A stretch of DNA of 64,000 bases, from NCBI RefSeq assembly GCF_025136295.1, contig NZ_CP062788.1, positions 3,861,588 to 3,925,587 on the forward strand, written 5' to 3'. Each line of letters begins with the position of its first letter. Position 1 is the first letter of the stretch. This document shows, one piece after another, positions 29,395 to 38,137 of the stretch. This stretch comes from Aestuariispira ectoiniformans. Its GTDB lineage: Bacteria; Pseudomonadota; Alphaproteobacteria; UBA8366; Aestuariispiraceae. The position numbers were made by a program, and so were the translations under genes. Under the pieces are notes generated by a model, which saw only the letters and a list, made by a program, of their open reading frames with translations, was not told where the DNA came from and did no database searches.

Positions 29395-30369
29395 TTAAGC
29401 ACCACGTCCATGCGGCACTGTAAAATCAATATCCGGTCCCGTGGGAACGATGCCGGTTGGATTGATCGTCCCATGGCTCTCATAATAATGGCGTTTGATG
29501 TGATCCATATTCACCGTCTCCGCGACACCCGGCATCTGGTACAACTCCCGAGTGAAGCCCCAGAGATTGGGATAGTCCGCAATACGCCGGATGTTGCATT
29601 TGAAATGTCCGACATAGACCGGATCGAAGCGCAGTAAAGTGGTGAACAGCCGCCAATCCGCTTCCGTCAGGCGGTCACCAGCCAGATAGCGGTTTTCACC
29701 CAACCGCGCCTCCAATATGTCCAGAGCCGAAAAAAGCGCATTGACCGCTTCTTCATAAGCCTCCTGGGAGGTGGCAAATCCGGCCTTGTAGACACCGTTA
29801 TTCACCTTGTCATAAACGAAGGCATTTACGGTATCGATCTCCTGGCGCAGGTCTTCCGGATAATAGTCGCCGGACATCGCACCAACACCGTCAAAGGCAC
29901 TGTTGAACATACGGATGATTTCCGCCGATTCATTGGAGACGATGGTGTTCTCCTGCTTGTCCCACAGCACCGGCACGGTTACGCGCCCGCTGTATTGGGG
30001 ATCGGCGGCGGTGTAGACCTGATGCATGAAGTCGGCGTTATTCACCGTATCCGCCAGCACACCCTGCCCGTCTGCAAAGGTCCAGCCGTTGTCGGCCATA
30101 TACCAATGCGCGGCAGACAGGGAGATCACATCGTCCAGCCCCTTGAGCTTGCGGAAGATCAGCGTCCGATGGGCCCAGGGACAGGCATAGGAGACATAGA
30201 GGTGATAGCGGCTTGGCTCTGCCTTGAAGCCGCCCTCACCGCTTGGGCCGGGCTCGCCGTCGGCGGTCACCCAGTTGCGGAACTGGCTGTCCTTGCGGAC
30301 GAATTTTCCGCCGGTGGATTTGGTGTCATACCACTGATCCACCCACTGACCGTCGACGAGCTTGCCCAT
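29395..30369 (-). CDS. Xi-class glutathione transferase (glutathionyl-hydroquinone reductase)
   Basis: Reduces glutathionyl-hydroquinones, as YqjG and PcpF do. 324 residues, the long form typical of the Xi class. Catalytic Cys63 is in S-Y-A-C-P-W-A-H-R. A helical GST C-terminal domain follows with Y-N-G-V-Y-K-A-G-F-A-T and R-F-D-P-V-Y. It sits between azoR and the pirin gene, all minus strand, consistent with a quinone-handling operon. Confidence 0.94.
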   Translation of the reverse strand: MGKLVDGQWVDQWYDTKSTGGKFVRKDSQFRNWVTADGEPGPSGEGGFKAEPSRYHLYVSYACPWAHRTLIFRKLKGLDDVISLSAAHWYMADNGWTFADGQGVLADTVNNADFMHQVYTAADPQYSGRVTVPVLWDKQENTIVSNESAEIIRMFNSAFDGVGAMSGDYYPEDLRQEIDTVNAFVYDKVNNGVYKAGFATSQEAYEEAVNALFSALDILEARLGENRYLAGDRLTEADWRLFTTLLRFDPVYVGHFKCNIRRIADYPNLWGFTRELYQMPGVAETVNMDHIKRHYYESHGTINPTGIVPTGPDIDFTVPHGRGA

Positions 30370-30412
30370 AATCTGTCTCCTATGCCTTGCTTGGTTCTTT
30401 GCCTATCGAACG

Positions 30413-31039
30413 TTAGGCCGCCAGGGCCCCGGTTGCCTCGGAGATGGCATTGCGTGCGGCTTCCAGGCTTTTCTCACGGACTTCGTCGCCCATCGCCAGG
30501 CCATGACCGTGGATGAAGGTCACGTCGGTGATACCGACAAAGCCCAGGACCGTTTTGATATAGGGCGCCTGAATGTCCATGGCAGCCGCCGGGCTGGTTT
30601 CGCTGTAGTCACCACCGCGGGCAGTAATCACATAGACCTTCTTGCCACCCAGCAGGCCCTGCGGACCGTTTTCGGTATACTGGAAGGTCTCTCCGACACG
30701 GGCAACGTGGTCGAACCAGGTTTTCAGGGAGGACGAGATGCCGAAATTATGCATCGGAGCACCGATCACGATCACATCGGCATTCTTCAACTCGGAAATC
30801 AGGGTATCGGACAGGGCCACAGCCAGTTTCTGTTCCGCACTGCGATTTTCTGCGGGGGTATAGAATGCGCCGATTGTGGTCTGGTCCAGATGCGGCGGCG
30901 GCGTGGCACCCAGGTCACGGTTGACAACAGTCAAATCACCCAACTGGGAGGCCAGCGTGTCTGCGAATTCCTTGCTCAAACCGCGGGTAACGGATGCGTC
31001 CAGGTTCGGGCTGCTGTTTACAACGAGAAGATTGGTCAT
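30413..31039 (-). CDS. azoR: FMN-dependent NADH-azoreductase/quinone reductase
   Basis: Flavodoxin-fold two-electron reductase of azo dyes and quinones. 208 residues. S-S-P-N-L-D-A-S-V-T-R near the N-terminus binds the FMN phosphate, P-M-H-N-F-G-I-S-S and A-R-G-G-D-Y-S also contact flavin in this family. It is first in the azoR-GST-pirin-dioxygenase run and divergent from a LysR regulator 137 bases away that probably controls it. Confidence 0.95.
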   Translation of the reverse strand: MTNLLVVNSSPNLDASVTRGLSKEFADTLASQLGDLTVVNRDLGATPPPHLDQTTIGAFYTPAENRSAEQKLAVALSDTLISELKNADVIVIGAPMHNFGISSSLKTWFDHVARVGETFQYTENGPQGLLGGKKVYVITARGGDYSETSPAAAMDIQAPYIKTVLGFVGITDVTFIHGHGLAMGDEVREKSLEAARNAISEATGALAA

Positions 31040-31095
31040 GGCTTTGGTCCTTTGCGTTTCCGGGAAACTTCCCGTCTTGTGTGTCTCTTAAGAAC

Positions 31096-31164
31096 CAATA
31101 TATTGTTGCCACATAAATGATAAACAGGCAGATTAGAAACTGTTTGTTTCCCCATGAATGATAA
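31096..31164. promoter_or_regulatory. Candidate LysR operator region between azoR and lysR
   Basis: Within the 137-base divergent gap are three elements. CAATATATTG is a perfect palindrome at 31096-31105. CATAAATGATAA (31112-31123) and CATGAATGATAA (31153-31164) are near-identical direct repeats 41 bases apart. AAACAG (31122-31127) and CTGTTT (31140-31145) form an inverted repeat between them. The layout suits a LysR-type site, but binding is inferred. Confidence 0.5.
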
Positions 31165-31176
31165 TATGGCGCCGCT

Positions 31177-32085
31177 ATGGACAAATTGAATGGGATGGTG
31201 GTTTTCGCTGCCGTCGTTGAAACAGGCAGCTTCACCGCCGCCGCCCGCGAATTGGGTCAGTCAAAATCAGCCGTCAGCAAACAGGTCTCCAAACTGGAGG
31301 ACCGTCTGGGTGCGCGGCTTTTACATCGCACGACCCGCCAGTTGACACTGACCGATGTGGGCCAGGCTTTTTACGAACGTTGCCAACGCATTGTAGAGGA
31401 GGCCGAAGAGGCCGAACTGGCCGTAACCACCATGCAGCAATGCCCGCAGGGACGCCTGAAGCTATCCCTGCCGCACAGCTATGGCGGACGGCATATCACG
31501 CCGATCCTGCCCATATTCATGGAGCGCTATCCCGATATCACGGTTGATATATCTTTCAACGACCGCCGCGTCGATCTGTTGGAAGAAGGGTTCGATCTGG
31601 CGGTTCGCGTCGGAATTCTGCAGGATTCCAGCCTGATCGCCCGCAAAATCACAGAGGTCCGAAGCCATGTGATCAGTGCACCGTCCTATTGGGACAAAAA
31701 CGGCAGGCCCACCCATCCGCAGGAACTGGCAGACCACAACTGCTTCACCTACGCCAATATCGACACCCCGAATATCTGGCGCTTCCCGCAGGCCGGCGGC
31801 GGAGATATATCCGTCCGCGTCGATGGACGCCTGCACAGCAACAACGGCGACGCCACACTGGAAGCTGTGAAGGCCGGGCTTGGCGTCGCCCGCCTTCCCA
31901 CCTTCTTTTTCTGCGAAAATGAACTGAAATCCGGCGACCTGGAAGAAGTGCTGTCAGATTACTCCCAGGCACGCATGGGCGTCTACGCGGTCTATCCACA
32001 TGCCCGCCATCTGACCACCAAGGTCCGCGTCTTCATCGACTTTCTCGTAGAACAACTGGCGAAAAGCTATGAGGATGTTCTTTAG
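31177..32085 (+). CDS. LysR-family transcriptional regulator
   Basis: 302 residues: a winged HTH at about 1-60 (M-V-V-F-A-A-V-V-E-T-G-S-F-T-A-A-A) and a substrate-binding domain from about 88. The S-K-S-A-V-S-K-Q-V recognition helix is clear. It is divergent from azoR. The likely target is the azoR-GST-pirin-dioxygenase unit, with a quinone or electrophile as a plausible inducer. Both points are inference from position. Confidence 0.93.
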   Translation: MDKLNGMVVFAAVVETGSFTAAARELGQSKSAVSKQVSKLEDRLGARLLHRTTRQLTLTDVGQAFYERCQRIVEEAEEAELAVTTMQQCPQGRLKLSLPHSYGGRHITPILPIFMERYPDITVDISFNDRRVDLLEEGFDLAVRVGILQDSSLIARKITEVRSHVISAPSYWDKNGRPTHPQELADHNCFTYANIDTPNIWRFPQAGGGDISVRVDGRLHSNNGDATLEAVKAGLGVARLPTFFFCENELKSGDLEEVLSDYSQARMGVYAVYPHARHLTTKVRVFIDFLVEQLAKSYEDVL

Positions 32086-32165
32086 GCCGACAAGGAATCT
32101 TTAACCCCTGCGACTTAGATTGACGAGGTTGACAATTCGCCCGACTTGGAGCCGATTTTGAACTC

Positions 32166-32960
32166 ATGAAGTCTCTGCTTACAATTTTCTGTACAGCAAT
32201 ACTGACTGTGTCGAGCTTGGCGCAGGCTGACGAGGCAGGCCTGATTACATTCGGCTTCAACGATGCAAGCGCCTATCCCTATCTTGCGGGCACAGGTACG
32301 GAGCTTGCCAGTCCGCCCGGATTGTCCGTGGAACTGGTCCAATATGTCGCTGACCGGCTCGACCTGCCGATCCGCTTTGAGCGCCAGCCCGGCATGCGTG
32401 TCCTGCACAGCCTCCGCGTCGGCAAGCTGGATGGCGCCTTCCTGTTCTCCTATCGCAAGGCACGCGAGGAATTCGGTGTCTACCCCATGTCGGACGGCAA
32501 GCCCGATGCCAACCAGCGCCTCGCGACCCTGGGCTATACCCTCTACAAGCGACCAAAGACCCGAATTAACTGGGATGGTAAAAAATTCACGGGTTTCACA
32601 GGCCGGATCGCAGCGAACCTGAATTATTCGATTGTCGCGGACCTGCGTAAACTGGGGATCACGGTCACGGAAGGACGCTCCACCGCACAAAGCTTTCGAA
32701 TGTTGTTCGCCGATCGTGTGGATGCTGTGGCCGACCAGGAGACCATCGCCGATTCCTACCTGACAACCATTGATCACCCTATGTTGGAGAAGGTCACCCC
32801 GCCTCTGTCGAAGAAGGCTTATTTCCTGCTATTCAGCCACCAGTTCATGCGCGAACATGCCGATATCGCCCGACGGTTCTGGTCAGAAATCGCACGAACA
32901 CGCGACAGGTTCACTGACAGGATAGCCTATCGTTACGCCAACGGAGCGCCCGCCGACTAG
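32166..32960 (+). CDS. Periplasmic solute-binding protein, family 3-like (orphan)
   Basis: 264 residues with a clear signal peptide ending at L-A-Q-A-D (about 18-22). The remainder looks like an SBP_bac_3/TctC-scale bilobed protein: G-L-S-V-E-L-V-Q-Y-V-A-D-R-L-D-L-P and K-L-D-G-A-F-L-F-S-Y-R. No transporter partners are adjacent. Its TAG interlocks with the stop of the convergent MHYT-GGDEF-EAL gene. The ligand is unknown. Confidence 0.72.
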   Translation: MKSLLTIFCTAILTVSSLAQADEAGLITFGFNDASAYPYLAGTGTELASPPGLSVELVQYVADRLDLPIRFERQPGMRVLHSLRVGKLDGAFLFSYRKAREEFGVYPMSDGKPDANQRLATLGYTLYKRPKTRINWDGKKFTGFTGRIAANLNYSIVADLRKLGITVTEGRSTAQSFRMLFADRVDAVADQETIADSYLTTIDHPMLEKVTPPLSKKAYFLLFSHQFMREHADIARRFWSEIARTRDRFTDRIAYRYANGAPAD

Positions 32961-35020
32961 ATGGCAAACTCATAAGCGATCTGTTCTTCCGCCGGATCAG
33001 GGGCCACATCATATATGTTCCTGAGTTCCGCCTGCGGCAGGGGCCGCCCCAGCAGATAACCCTGCGCCTCGTGACAGCCTTCTTTTTCAAGCAGGGCAAT
33101 CTGCCCACTGGTCTCCACACCTTCCGCCAGAACCGGAATATCAAGACTGCGGCTCAGGGCCAGAACGGCGCGAATGATCGCCCTCGCCTGCTTGCTTTCC
33201 TCCAGTTCAATGACAAAAGACCGGTCCAGTTTGATCTTGTCGAAAGGAAAAGACCGCAACGTGTCCAGGGAGGAATAGCCCGTCCCGAAATCGTCCAGCG
33301 CGATGGAGACACCCAGTTTCCTGATCTGCTTCAAGATAGCGAGAGAACGCTCCTTGTCCTCGATGATCGTTGTTTCCGTCAATTCAAGCTCAAGCCGATC
33401 AGCAGGCAACCCGCTTTCCGCCAGGACTTCCTGAACCCGTTCCGGCAGACAGGAATGGTTGAATTGTGCGGGCGACAGGTTGACCGCCACTTTATAGGGC
33501 TGATCCCAGGCCGAGGCATCCAGGCAGGCCTGCCGCAGCACCCAGTCCCCCAGTTCGACGATCAGGCCATTCTCCTCGGCCAGCGGAATAAAATCGGAAG
33601 GAGGGATGACGCCTTTCCGCGGATGCACCCATCGCAGTAACGCTTCAAAACCGCAGACTTCACCTGAATTGACACGGGTCTGAACCTGGTAATGAAGCTG
33701 CAATTCGCCATTATCCACAGCCTGCCGCAAATCCGCTGCCAGTGCCCGGCGCGCCCGGACAGTCTCGTCCATGGACTGCTCATAGAAACACACGGTTCTG
33801 TTTCTGTCGGCCTTGGCGCGATACATGGCCAGCGTCGTATTATTCACAAGACCCTCGCGGCAGTCCGCATCGTCCGGATAGAAGGACACGCCTAGACTCG
33901 CCTGCAGTGAAAGCCCATGGCCTTCCAGCCGTACCTCCCGGGACAGAGCCCCTTCAAGGCGCGACAGAAATTCATCCAGACTGCCATGATCGTGCTGGCG
34001 ATAGACGGCGGCAAACTCATCCCCGCCAACCCGCGCAACAAATTCGCCGTCGCGCAGCAAAGCCGCCAGCCGCCGCGCAACGACCTGGAGAACGGCGTCA
34101 CCAATCGCATGGCCCTTCAAGTCATTTATTTCCTTGAATGAATCCAGATCAATACTGACCAGCGCAAGCCGCCCCCCGGTCTCCCGCGCCAGATAGATTT
34201 CATGGTCGAGATGCGCATTGAAGCTGCTGCGGTTCGGCAGGCCGGTCAGATTGTCGTTCATCGCCATCTGCATCAGTTGCTGATGAGATTCCGCACGGAC
34301 CTGATCATCAATGAGATAACTGACCATCCCTGCCCCGGTAATGATCAGGGTCACCACAGCAACAGCAAGGGCAAGGGCCTCCATCGCCTGTGGGTTTGTG
34401 TAGGCGAGGTCAATCAGGATCGGTTGAATTTCAAGCGCCGTCATGGCTGTGAAATGCAGACTGACAATACCGACCACCAACGACACGGTCGCGGCGGCCT
34501 TGTTTATGCCGGACGACACGCGCATGGCGAAAGACATGGACAGCGCACAGAAAACGACAGCCATGACAATGGAGGCCACCAGGTATGTCATGTCCCAGCC
34601 GACGAACCCCTGGACACGATAGGCCAACATGCCTGTGTAATGCATGGTGGAAACAGCCGTCCCGACCACGGCCCCGCCGATCAGTGGCATCGGGCGAAAA
34701 ACCGCCCCTGCCGCCAGGACAAAGCCAATGCAGGTGCCAATCATGGCAACCAGGAGCGAAAGAATGGTGAGAATGGGGTCCAGATCCACCGGCGCGCCCG
34801 GCGCATAGGCCAGCATCGCGATGAAATGCGTGCACCAGATTGAGGACCCGCCCCCGACAGCCGTCAGAAAATGCCAGCCGATCTGCTGCATCCCCTTGGC
34901 AGTTGCTGCGCGCTGAAAAAGCCTGATCGTCGCCCAGGAACCAGCGGCACAGACAGCCGCGGCAACCAGGACCAGCCAGATATTATGGTCATAATATATG
35001 CAGCCAATAACTTTCAGCAT
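32957..35020 (-). CDS. MHYT-GGDEF-EAL cyclic-di-GMP protein
   Basis: Inner-membrane c-di-GMP signalling protein of 687 residues. Residues about 10-235 are a seven-helix MHYT sensor with His-containing motifs at 63-70 (C-T-H-F-I-A-M-L), 126-129 (M-H-Y-T) and 188-193 (L-H-F-T-A-M), proposed to bind copper and sense a diatomic gas. A GGDEF domain follows with intact G-G-D-E-F at 332-336, then an EAL domain with E-A-L at 459-461 and D-D-F-G-T-G-Y-S-S. Both output motifs look competent. The inhibitory-site position reads R-D-G-E rather than RxxD. Confidence 0.95.
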   Translation of the reverse strand: MLKVIGCIYYDHNIWLVLVAAAVCAAGSWATIRLFQRAATAKGMQQIGWHFLTAVGGGSSIWCTHFIAMLAYAPGAPVDLDPILTILSLLVAMIGTCIGFVLAAGAVFRPMPLIGGAVVGTAVSTMHYTGMLAYRVQGFVGWDMTYLVASIVMAVVFCALSMSFAMRVSSGINKAAATVSLVVGIVSLHFTAMTALEIQPILIDLAYTNPQAMEALALAVAVVTLIITGAGMVSYLIDDQVRAESHQQLMQMAMNDNLTGLPNRSSFNAHLDHEIYLARETGGRLALVSIDLDSFKEINDLKGHAIGDAVLQVVARRLAALLRDGEFVARVGGDEFAAVYRQHDHGSLDEFLSRLEGALSREVRLEGHGLSLQASLGVSFYPDDADCREGLVNNTTLAMYRAKADRNRTVCFYEQSMDETVRARRALAADLRQAVDNGELQLHYQVQTRVNSGEVCGFEALLRWVHPRKGVIPPSDFIPLAEENGLIVELGDWVLRQACLDASAWDQPYKVAVNLSPAQFNHSCLPERVQEVLAESGLPADRLELELTETTIIEDKERSLAILKQIRKLGVSIALDDFGTGYSSLDTLRSFPFDKIKLDRSFVIELEESKQARAIIRAVLALSRSLDIPVLAEGVETSGQIALLEKEGCHEAQGYLLGRPLPQAELRNIYDVAPDPAEEQIAYEFAI

Positions 35021-35206
35021 GATGGAAACGCTGACCTAAACTCCACTTTTTTTTACGGTATCCGGCGATACCCCTACTGCCTCCTCCGGCGCCCCTTTGC
35101 ACGGATGCTAATTCACGACAGTAGGGGCTGTATAAATATAATTCCATACCAAAAGGTTAATTTTCCCAAAAAACCATAGACTTTACTATGGTATTCCATT
35201 CACCCT

Positions 35207-35239
35207 CTAAAAAAGAGGGCGGACCGATCAGGCCCGCCC
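35207..35239 (-). terminator. Rho-independent terminator of the first PRC-barrel gene
   Basis: Stem GGGCGGACC (35217-35225) / GGCCCGCCC (35231-35239), one mismatch. It is followed on the minus strand by a CTCTTTTTT run. It is 28 bases past the stop. Confidence 0.85.
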
Positions 35240-35267
35240 CGGAGAGGCTTCTTGGGAGGGAGAAAAT

Positions 35268-35777
35268 TTACTGCACGGTCGTTTCGGCCTTGGGCAGGCC
35301 TTTCACTTCCTTCAGGGTCATATCGACGGACAGGGCGTTGTCATCGGCCAAGGCCAGCTTCTGGATGGGCAGTGACACCGGCTTGGCACCGAACCCGAAG
35401 AAACCGCCCACGCCGACGATCACATGGGTAATGTGATTATCCTTGTCCACCAGCAGGTCGTTCACATCACCGGCTTCTTCGCCGTCGGCAGTGACGATCT
35501 TACGGCCCAGAATTTCATCCTTCGGCAATTGCGCAACCGGGTTCATGGGCGCGGCCGGTTTCTCAGCCTGGGTATTGACTTTTTCTACCGGAACAGAGGC
35601 GTTGGCCGCCGCATTGAGGTCTTCGGACACCGGCAGTTTTTCTTCCGCCGCGTCGTTGATTTCCATCTCGTCTGTCATACGGACAGTATCGGCATCATTA
35701 ATCGTCGTTTCCGCCATTGCCGGCAGAGCGAATGCGATCGCCAGTGCGGAGATACTCGTAAGAACAGTTTTCCGCAT
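35268..35777 (-). CDS. Exported PRC-barrel protein (short paralogue)
   Basis: 169 residues. A signal peptide of about 22 residues ends A-L-P-A-M-A-E. A Pro/Ala/Glu-rich linker leads to a PRC-barrel domain (about 90-165: I-L-G-R-K-I-V-T-A-D-G-E-E-A-G-D-V). It ends K-G-L-P-K-A-E-T-T. It closely resembles the C-terminal domain of the larger neighbour at 36001-36789 (G-V-G-G-F-F-G-F-G-A-K-P-V versus D-V-G-G-F-M-G-F-G-E-K-T-V), so the two arose by duplication. Function unknown; envelope location inferred. Confidence 0.85.
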   Translation of the reverse strand: MRKTVLTSISALAIAFALPAMAETTINDADTVRMTDEMEINDAAEEKLPVSEDLNAAANASVPVEKVNTQAEKPAAPMNPVAQLPKDEILGRKIVTADGEEAGDVNDLLVDKDNHITHVIVGVGGFFGFGAKPVSLPIQKLALADDNALSVDMTLKEVKGLPKAETTVQ

Positions 35778-35808
35778 AATATCCTCCTTGCGGTCAGGTT
35801 TGGTTGAT

Positions 35809-35821
35809 CAGCATCCCTCAC
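35809..35821 (-). promoter_or_regulatory. Leader motif shared by the two PRC-barrel genes, copy 1
   Basis: GTGAGGGATGCTG on the minus strand, about 30 bases before the ATG. The identical 13-mer precedes the other PRC-barrel gene. Both genes also share CGCAAGGAGG as ribosome-binding region. Confidence 0.5.
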
Positions 35822-35938
35822 GTTTCGTGACAGGCAATAAGCCAGCGAAACGGTCAGATTTGGCGGCAGGATTTTGACGATTTTGAGAAAGTTACGGCAA
35901 TTTTCGGGCAACCCTTTCTGCCAACCCGTCCAGGCTTG

Positions 35939-35971
35939 CAAAAAAAAGAGGCGGACATGCTGGCCCGCCTC
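35939..35971 (-). terminator. Rho-independent terminator of the second PRC-barrel gene
   Basis: Stem GAGGCGG (35948-35954) / CCGCCTC (35965-35971), then a seven-T run on the minus strand. It is 30 bases past the stop. Confidence 0.87.
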
Positions 35972-36000
35972 AGTTCGCCTCTTGCCACTGGGAGACAAGG

Positions 36001-36789
36001 TTAATCCGTTTTGCCCGTATATTCGGGCAGGCCTTCCAATTCCTCCTGGGTCATACTGACGTATAGCGACTTGCCTTCGGCCAGTGAAATGTCCTTCATG
36101 GGAACAGACACCGTCTTTTCGCCGAAGCCCATGAAACCGCCAACATCCATCAGGACGGAGACAATAGCCTTGTCCTTGTCCAGGATGAGGTCGCTGACTT
36201 CACCGGCGCGATAGCCATCCGATGTCAGGACTTTTCGACCAAGAATATCGTCGGCGGCCATATCCGCTCCCCGCGGGCCCACCTTTTCCATCAGCGTTTG
36301 CGTGTTCCCTTCCGAAGGGCCGGACGCCGTCATGAGACCATCATCCACGCTGTCTGCGACCGCCCAGAACTCCCCCATGGGTTCATAGGATGGAAGACGC
36401 GCCAGTTCTGGGTCAGACAATGACGTCAGCAGGGCATCCCGTTCCTTCGGCGCAGGGTGCAACGACTTAACAGGCAGGGCGATATATTTGCCCTCCATAC
36501 GCAGATCAACCACCACATGGGTCACGCGGTTGTTTTCCGGATTGATCAACAGGTCTTCCACCCAACCGATGGTCACCCTGTTCCGGTTCAACACATTGCT
36601 GTCCAGATAACGGGTAATGGTGCCCAGATCGTCACCCTTCACATCCATCGTGCCTTCGACTTCGCGATAGGAGAAAAAGCCGCTGTCATCTTCCTGAACA
36701 CCGGGTTTCGGCGAGGCTTGCTCCGCCGCTGCCGGCAGGGCCAGACCAAGGGCCAAAACAGAAATCGTCGTGAGCAGTAACTTCCGCAT
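36001..36789 (-). CDS. Exported protein with two PRC-barrel domains
   Basis: 262 residues from the ATG at 36787-36789, which has AAGGAGG six bases upstream; an earlier in-frame ATG is rejected. A signal peptide ends A-L-P-A-A-A-E. The first PRC-barrel is at about 50-110 (I-G-W-V-E-D-L-L-I-N-P-E-N-N-R) and the second at about 180-255 (I-L-G-R-K-V-L-T-S-D-G-Y-R-A-G-E-V). PRC-barrels usually mediate protein contacts; the partner is unknown. Tandem paralogue of 35268-35777. Confidence 0.86.
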   Translation of the reverse strand: MRKLLLTTISVLALGLALPAAAEQASPKPGVQEDDSGFFSYREVEGTMDVKGDDLGTITRYLDSNVLNRNRVTIGWVEDLLINPENNRVTHVVVDLRMEGKYIALPVKSLHPAPKERDALLTSLSDPELARLPSYEPMGEFWAVADSVDDGLMTASGPSEGNTQTLMEKVGPRGADMAADDILGRKVLTSDGYRAGEVSDLILDKDKAIVSVLMDVGGFMGFGEKTVSVPMKDISLAEGKSLYVSMTQEELEGLPEYTGKTD

Positions 36790-36831
36790 CGTAACCTCCT
36801 TGCGATAAGGTATGGGCGACAAGGTTTAGAC

Positions 36832-36844
36832 CAGCATCCCTCAC
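36832..36844 (-). promoter_or_regulatory. Leader motif shared by the two PRC-barrel genes, copy 2
   Basis: Same 13-mer GTGAGGGATGCTG on the minus strand, 42 bases before the ATG. Upstream of it, GTTCTTG and CAAGAAC form a spaced inverted repeat in an AT-rich stretch. Confidence 0.5.
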
Positions 36845-36935
36845 AGTTCTTGGCGTACTATAGTATGTAATCAACAAGAACCTTACGCCACCGGATGACG
36901 TATACGCAAGACTTATTGCAACCTATAAGAGAATT

Positions 36936-38099
36936 TTATCCGCCCAGGCGCTGGCGGAACGGCCAGGCAAGTACCACCAGGAAGCAGCCCCCGCCCATGA
37001 CCAGCAACAACCCCGGCGCGCCAATTGTCTGCATCGCCGCCCCTGTCGCCGGGCCGCCCGTCATGATCCCGATCTCAAAACACATGATGAAAGCAGCATT
37101 CGCGGCAGCCAGACCGCCACTCTTGAAACGTTGCCCCAGGATCGACAGGGCCACGCTGTAAAGCCCCATCATGAAACCGCCTGCGCAGAAAAGGGCCAGC
37201 CAGAAGACCGGCGTCCCCGGCCCTGCCAGCCACATCACAAGGGCCGTCAGGCTGCTCAACCCCGCCATGACGGCAAGGACCGCCGACTTGTCCATCCGGT
37301 CCGCAATCCAGCCGACCGGTGCCTGCAGGACAAGGGCGCCAATCAGATGCACCGAAGGCAGCAAAACCGCCACGCCTTCATCTATACCGACCAACAGCCC
37401 GTATAGCGACAGCATCGACCAGGCAGCACCGTCAGCAACACCTGCCATTGCCCCGGCCAGAAGTAGGAAGACGGCAGCCTTCACCACCGTCCGCATGGCA
37501 ATCCGGCCCTCTCCCTGAAAAGACGGGGCGGCGTTATGGGCAAGTGCGATCGGCACAATCGAGAGCAGCGTCAGCCCCACCACCGCCCAGAACGGCACTG
37601 TCCCTTCCAGGCCCGTCAATTGAAGAACCAGCGGTCCCACAGCAGCACTGCCCGCAAAAAGCGCCGCATAAAGCGCAATAAGTCGGCCACGCAGATGCTC
37701 AGGCGATGCTTTACTGATCCAGATTTCCTCGCCGATCCAAAGCAGCGCCACACCAATGCCGAGGACAAAACGAAAGAAGAACCAGGCGATCAGATTTTCC
37801 CAATAGGCCATACCGATCAGGGAAACGCAGAACAGGGCGACACCCACATAAAGTACATTAGGCAGGTAAAAGTGGGCCAGAAGCGGTTGCATCCGCACCG
37901 CAACGATGAAAATCGCAACGGAGCTGGCCGCCGCATTCAGGCCGATCCAGAAAGGCTCCACGCCCCAGCTTTCCATGCGCAGAGGCAACAGGGGCATGAT
38001 CATGCCCACCGCAACCCCGAACAGGCCTGCGGCAATGATCGAGCAAATCACCCCAAAGAACTGGCGACGCTCTGCATCCGCGTGAACAGCCACCTGCAT
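36936..38099 (-). CDS. MFS transporter, YcaD-like
   Basis: 387 residues from the ATG at 38097-38099, with GGAG eight bases upstream; the in-frame TTG at 38117 is less likely. Twelve hydrophobic helices. The segment G-E-E-I-W-I-S-K-A-S-P-E-H-L-R-G-R-L-I recalls YcaD-type carriers, which lack a well-defined substrate. It resembles the MFS gene at 52306-53463. It lies 38 bases after the gamma-glutamyltransferase on the same strand, so the carrier may move a substrate or product of that enzyme. Confidence 0.85.
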   Translation of the reverse strand: MQVAVHADAERRQFFGVICSIIAAGLFGVAVGMIMPLLPLRMESWGVEPFWIGLNAAASSVAIFIVAVRMQPLLAHFYLPNVLYVGVALFCVSLIGMAYWENLIAWFFFRFVLGIGVALLWIGEEIWISKASPEHLRGRLIALYAALFAGSAAVGPLVLQLTGLEGTVPFWAVVGLTLLSIVPIALAHNAAPSFQGEGRIAMRTVVKAAVFLLLAGAMAGVADGAAWSMLSLYGLLVGIDEGVAVLLPSVHLIGALVLQAPVGWIADRMDKSAVLAVMAGLSSLTALVMWLAGPGTPVFWLALFCAGGFMMGLYSVALSILGQRFKSGGLAAANAAFIMCFEIGIMTGGPATGAAMQTIGAPGLLLVMGGGCFLVVLAWPFRQRLGG

Positions 38100-38137
38100 C
38101 CTCAACACTCCAAGCAAGAAAACCGGAGAAACCGGAC

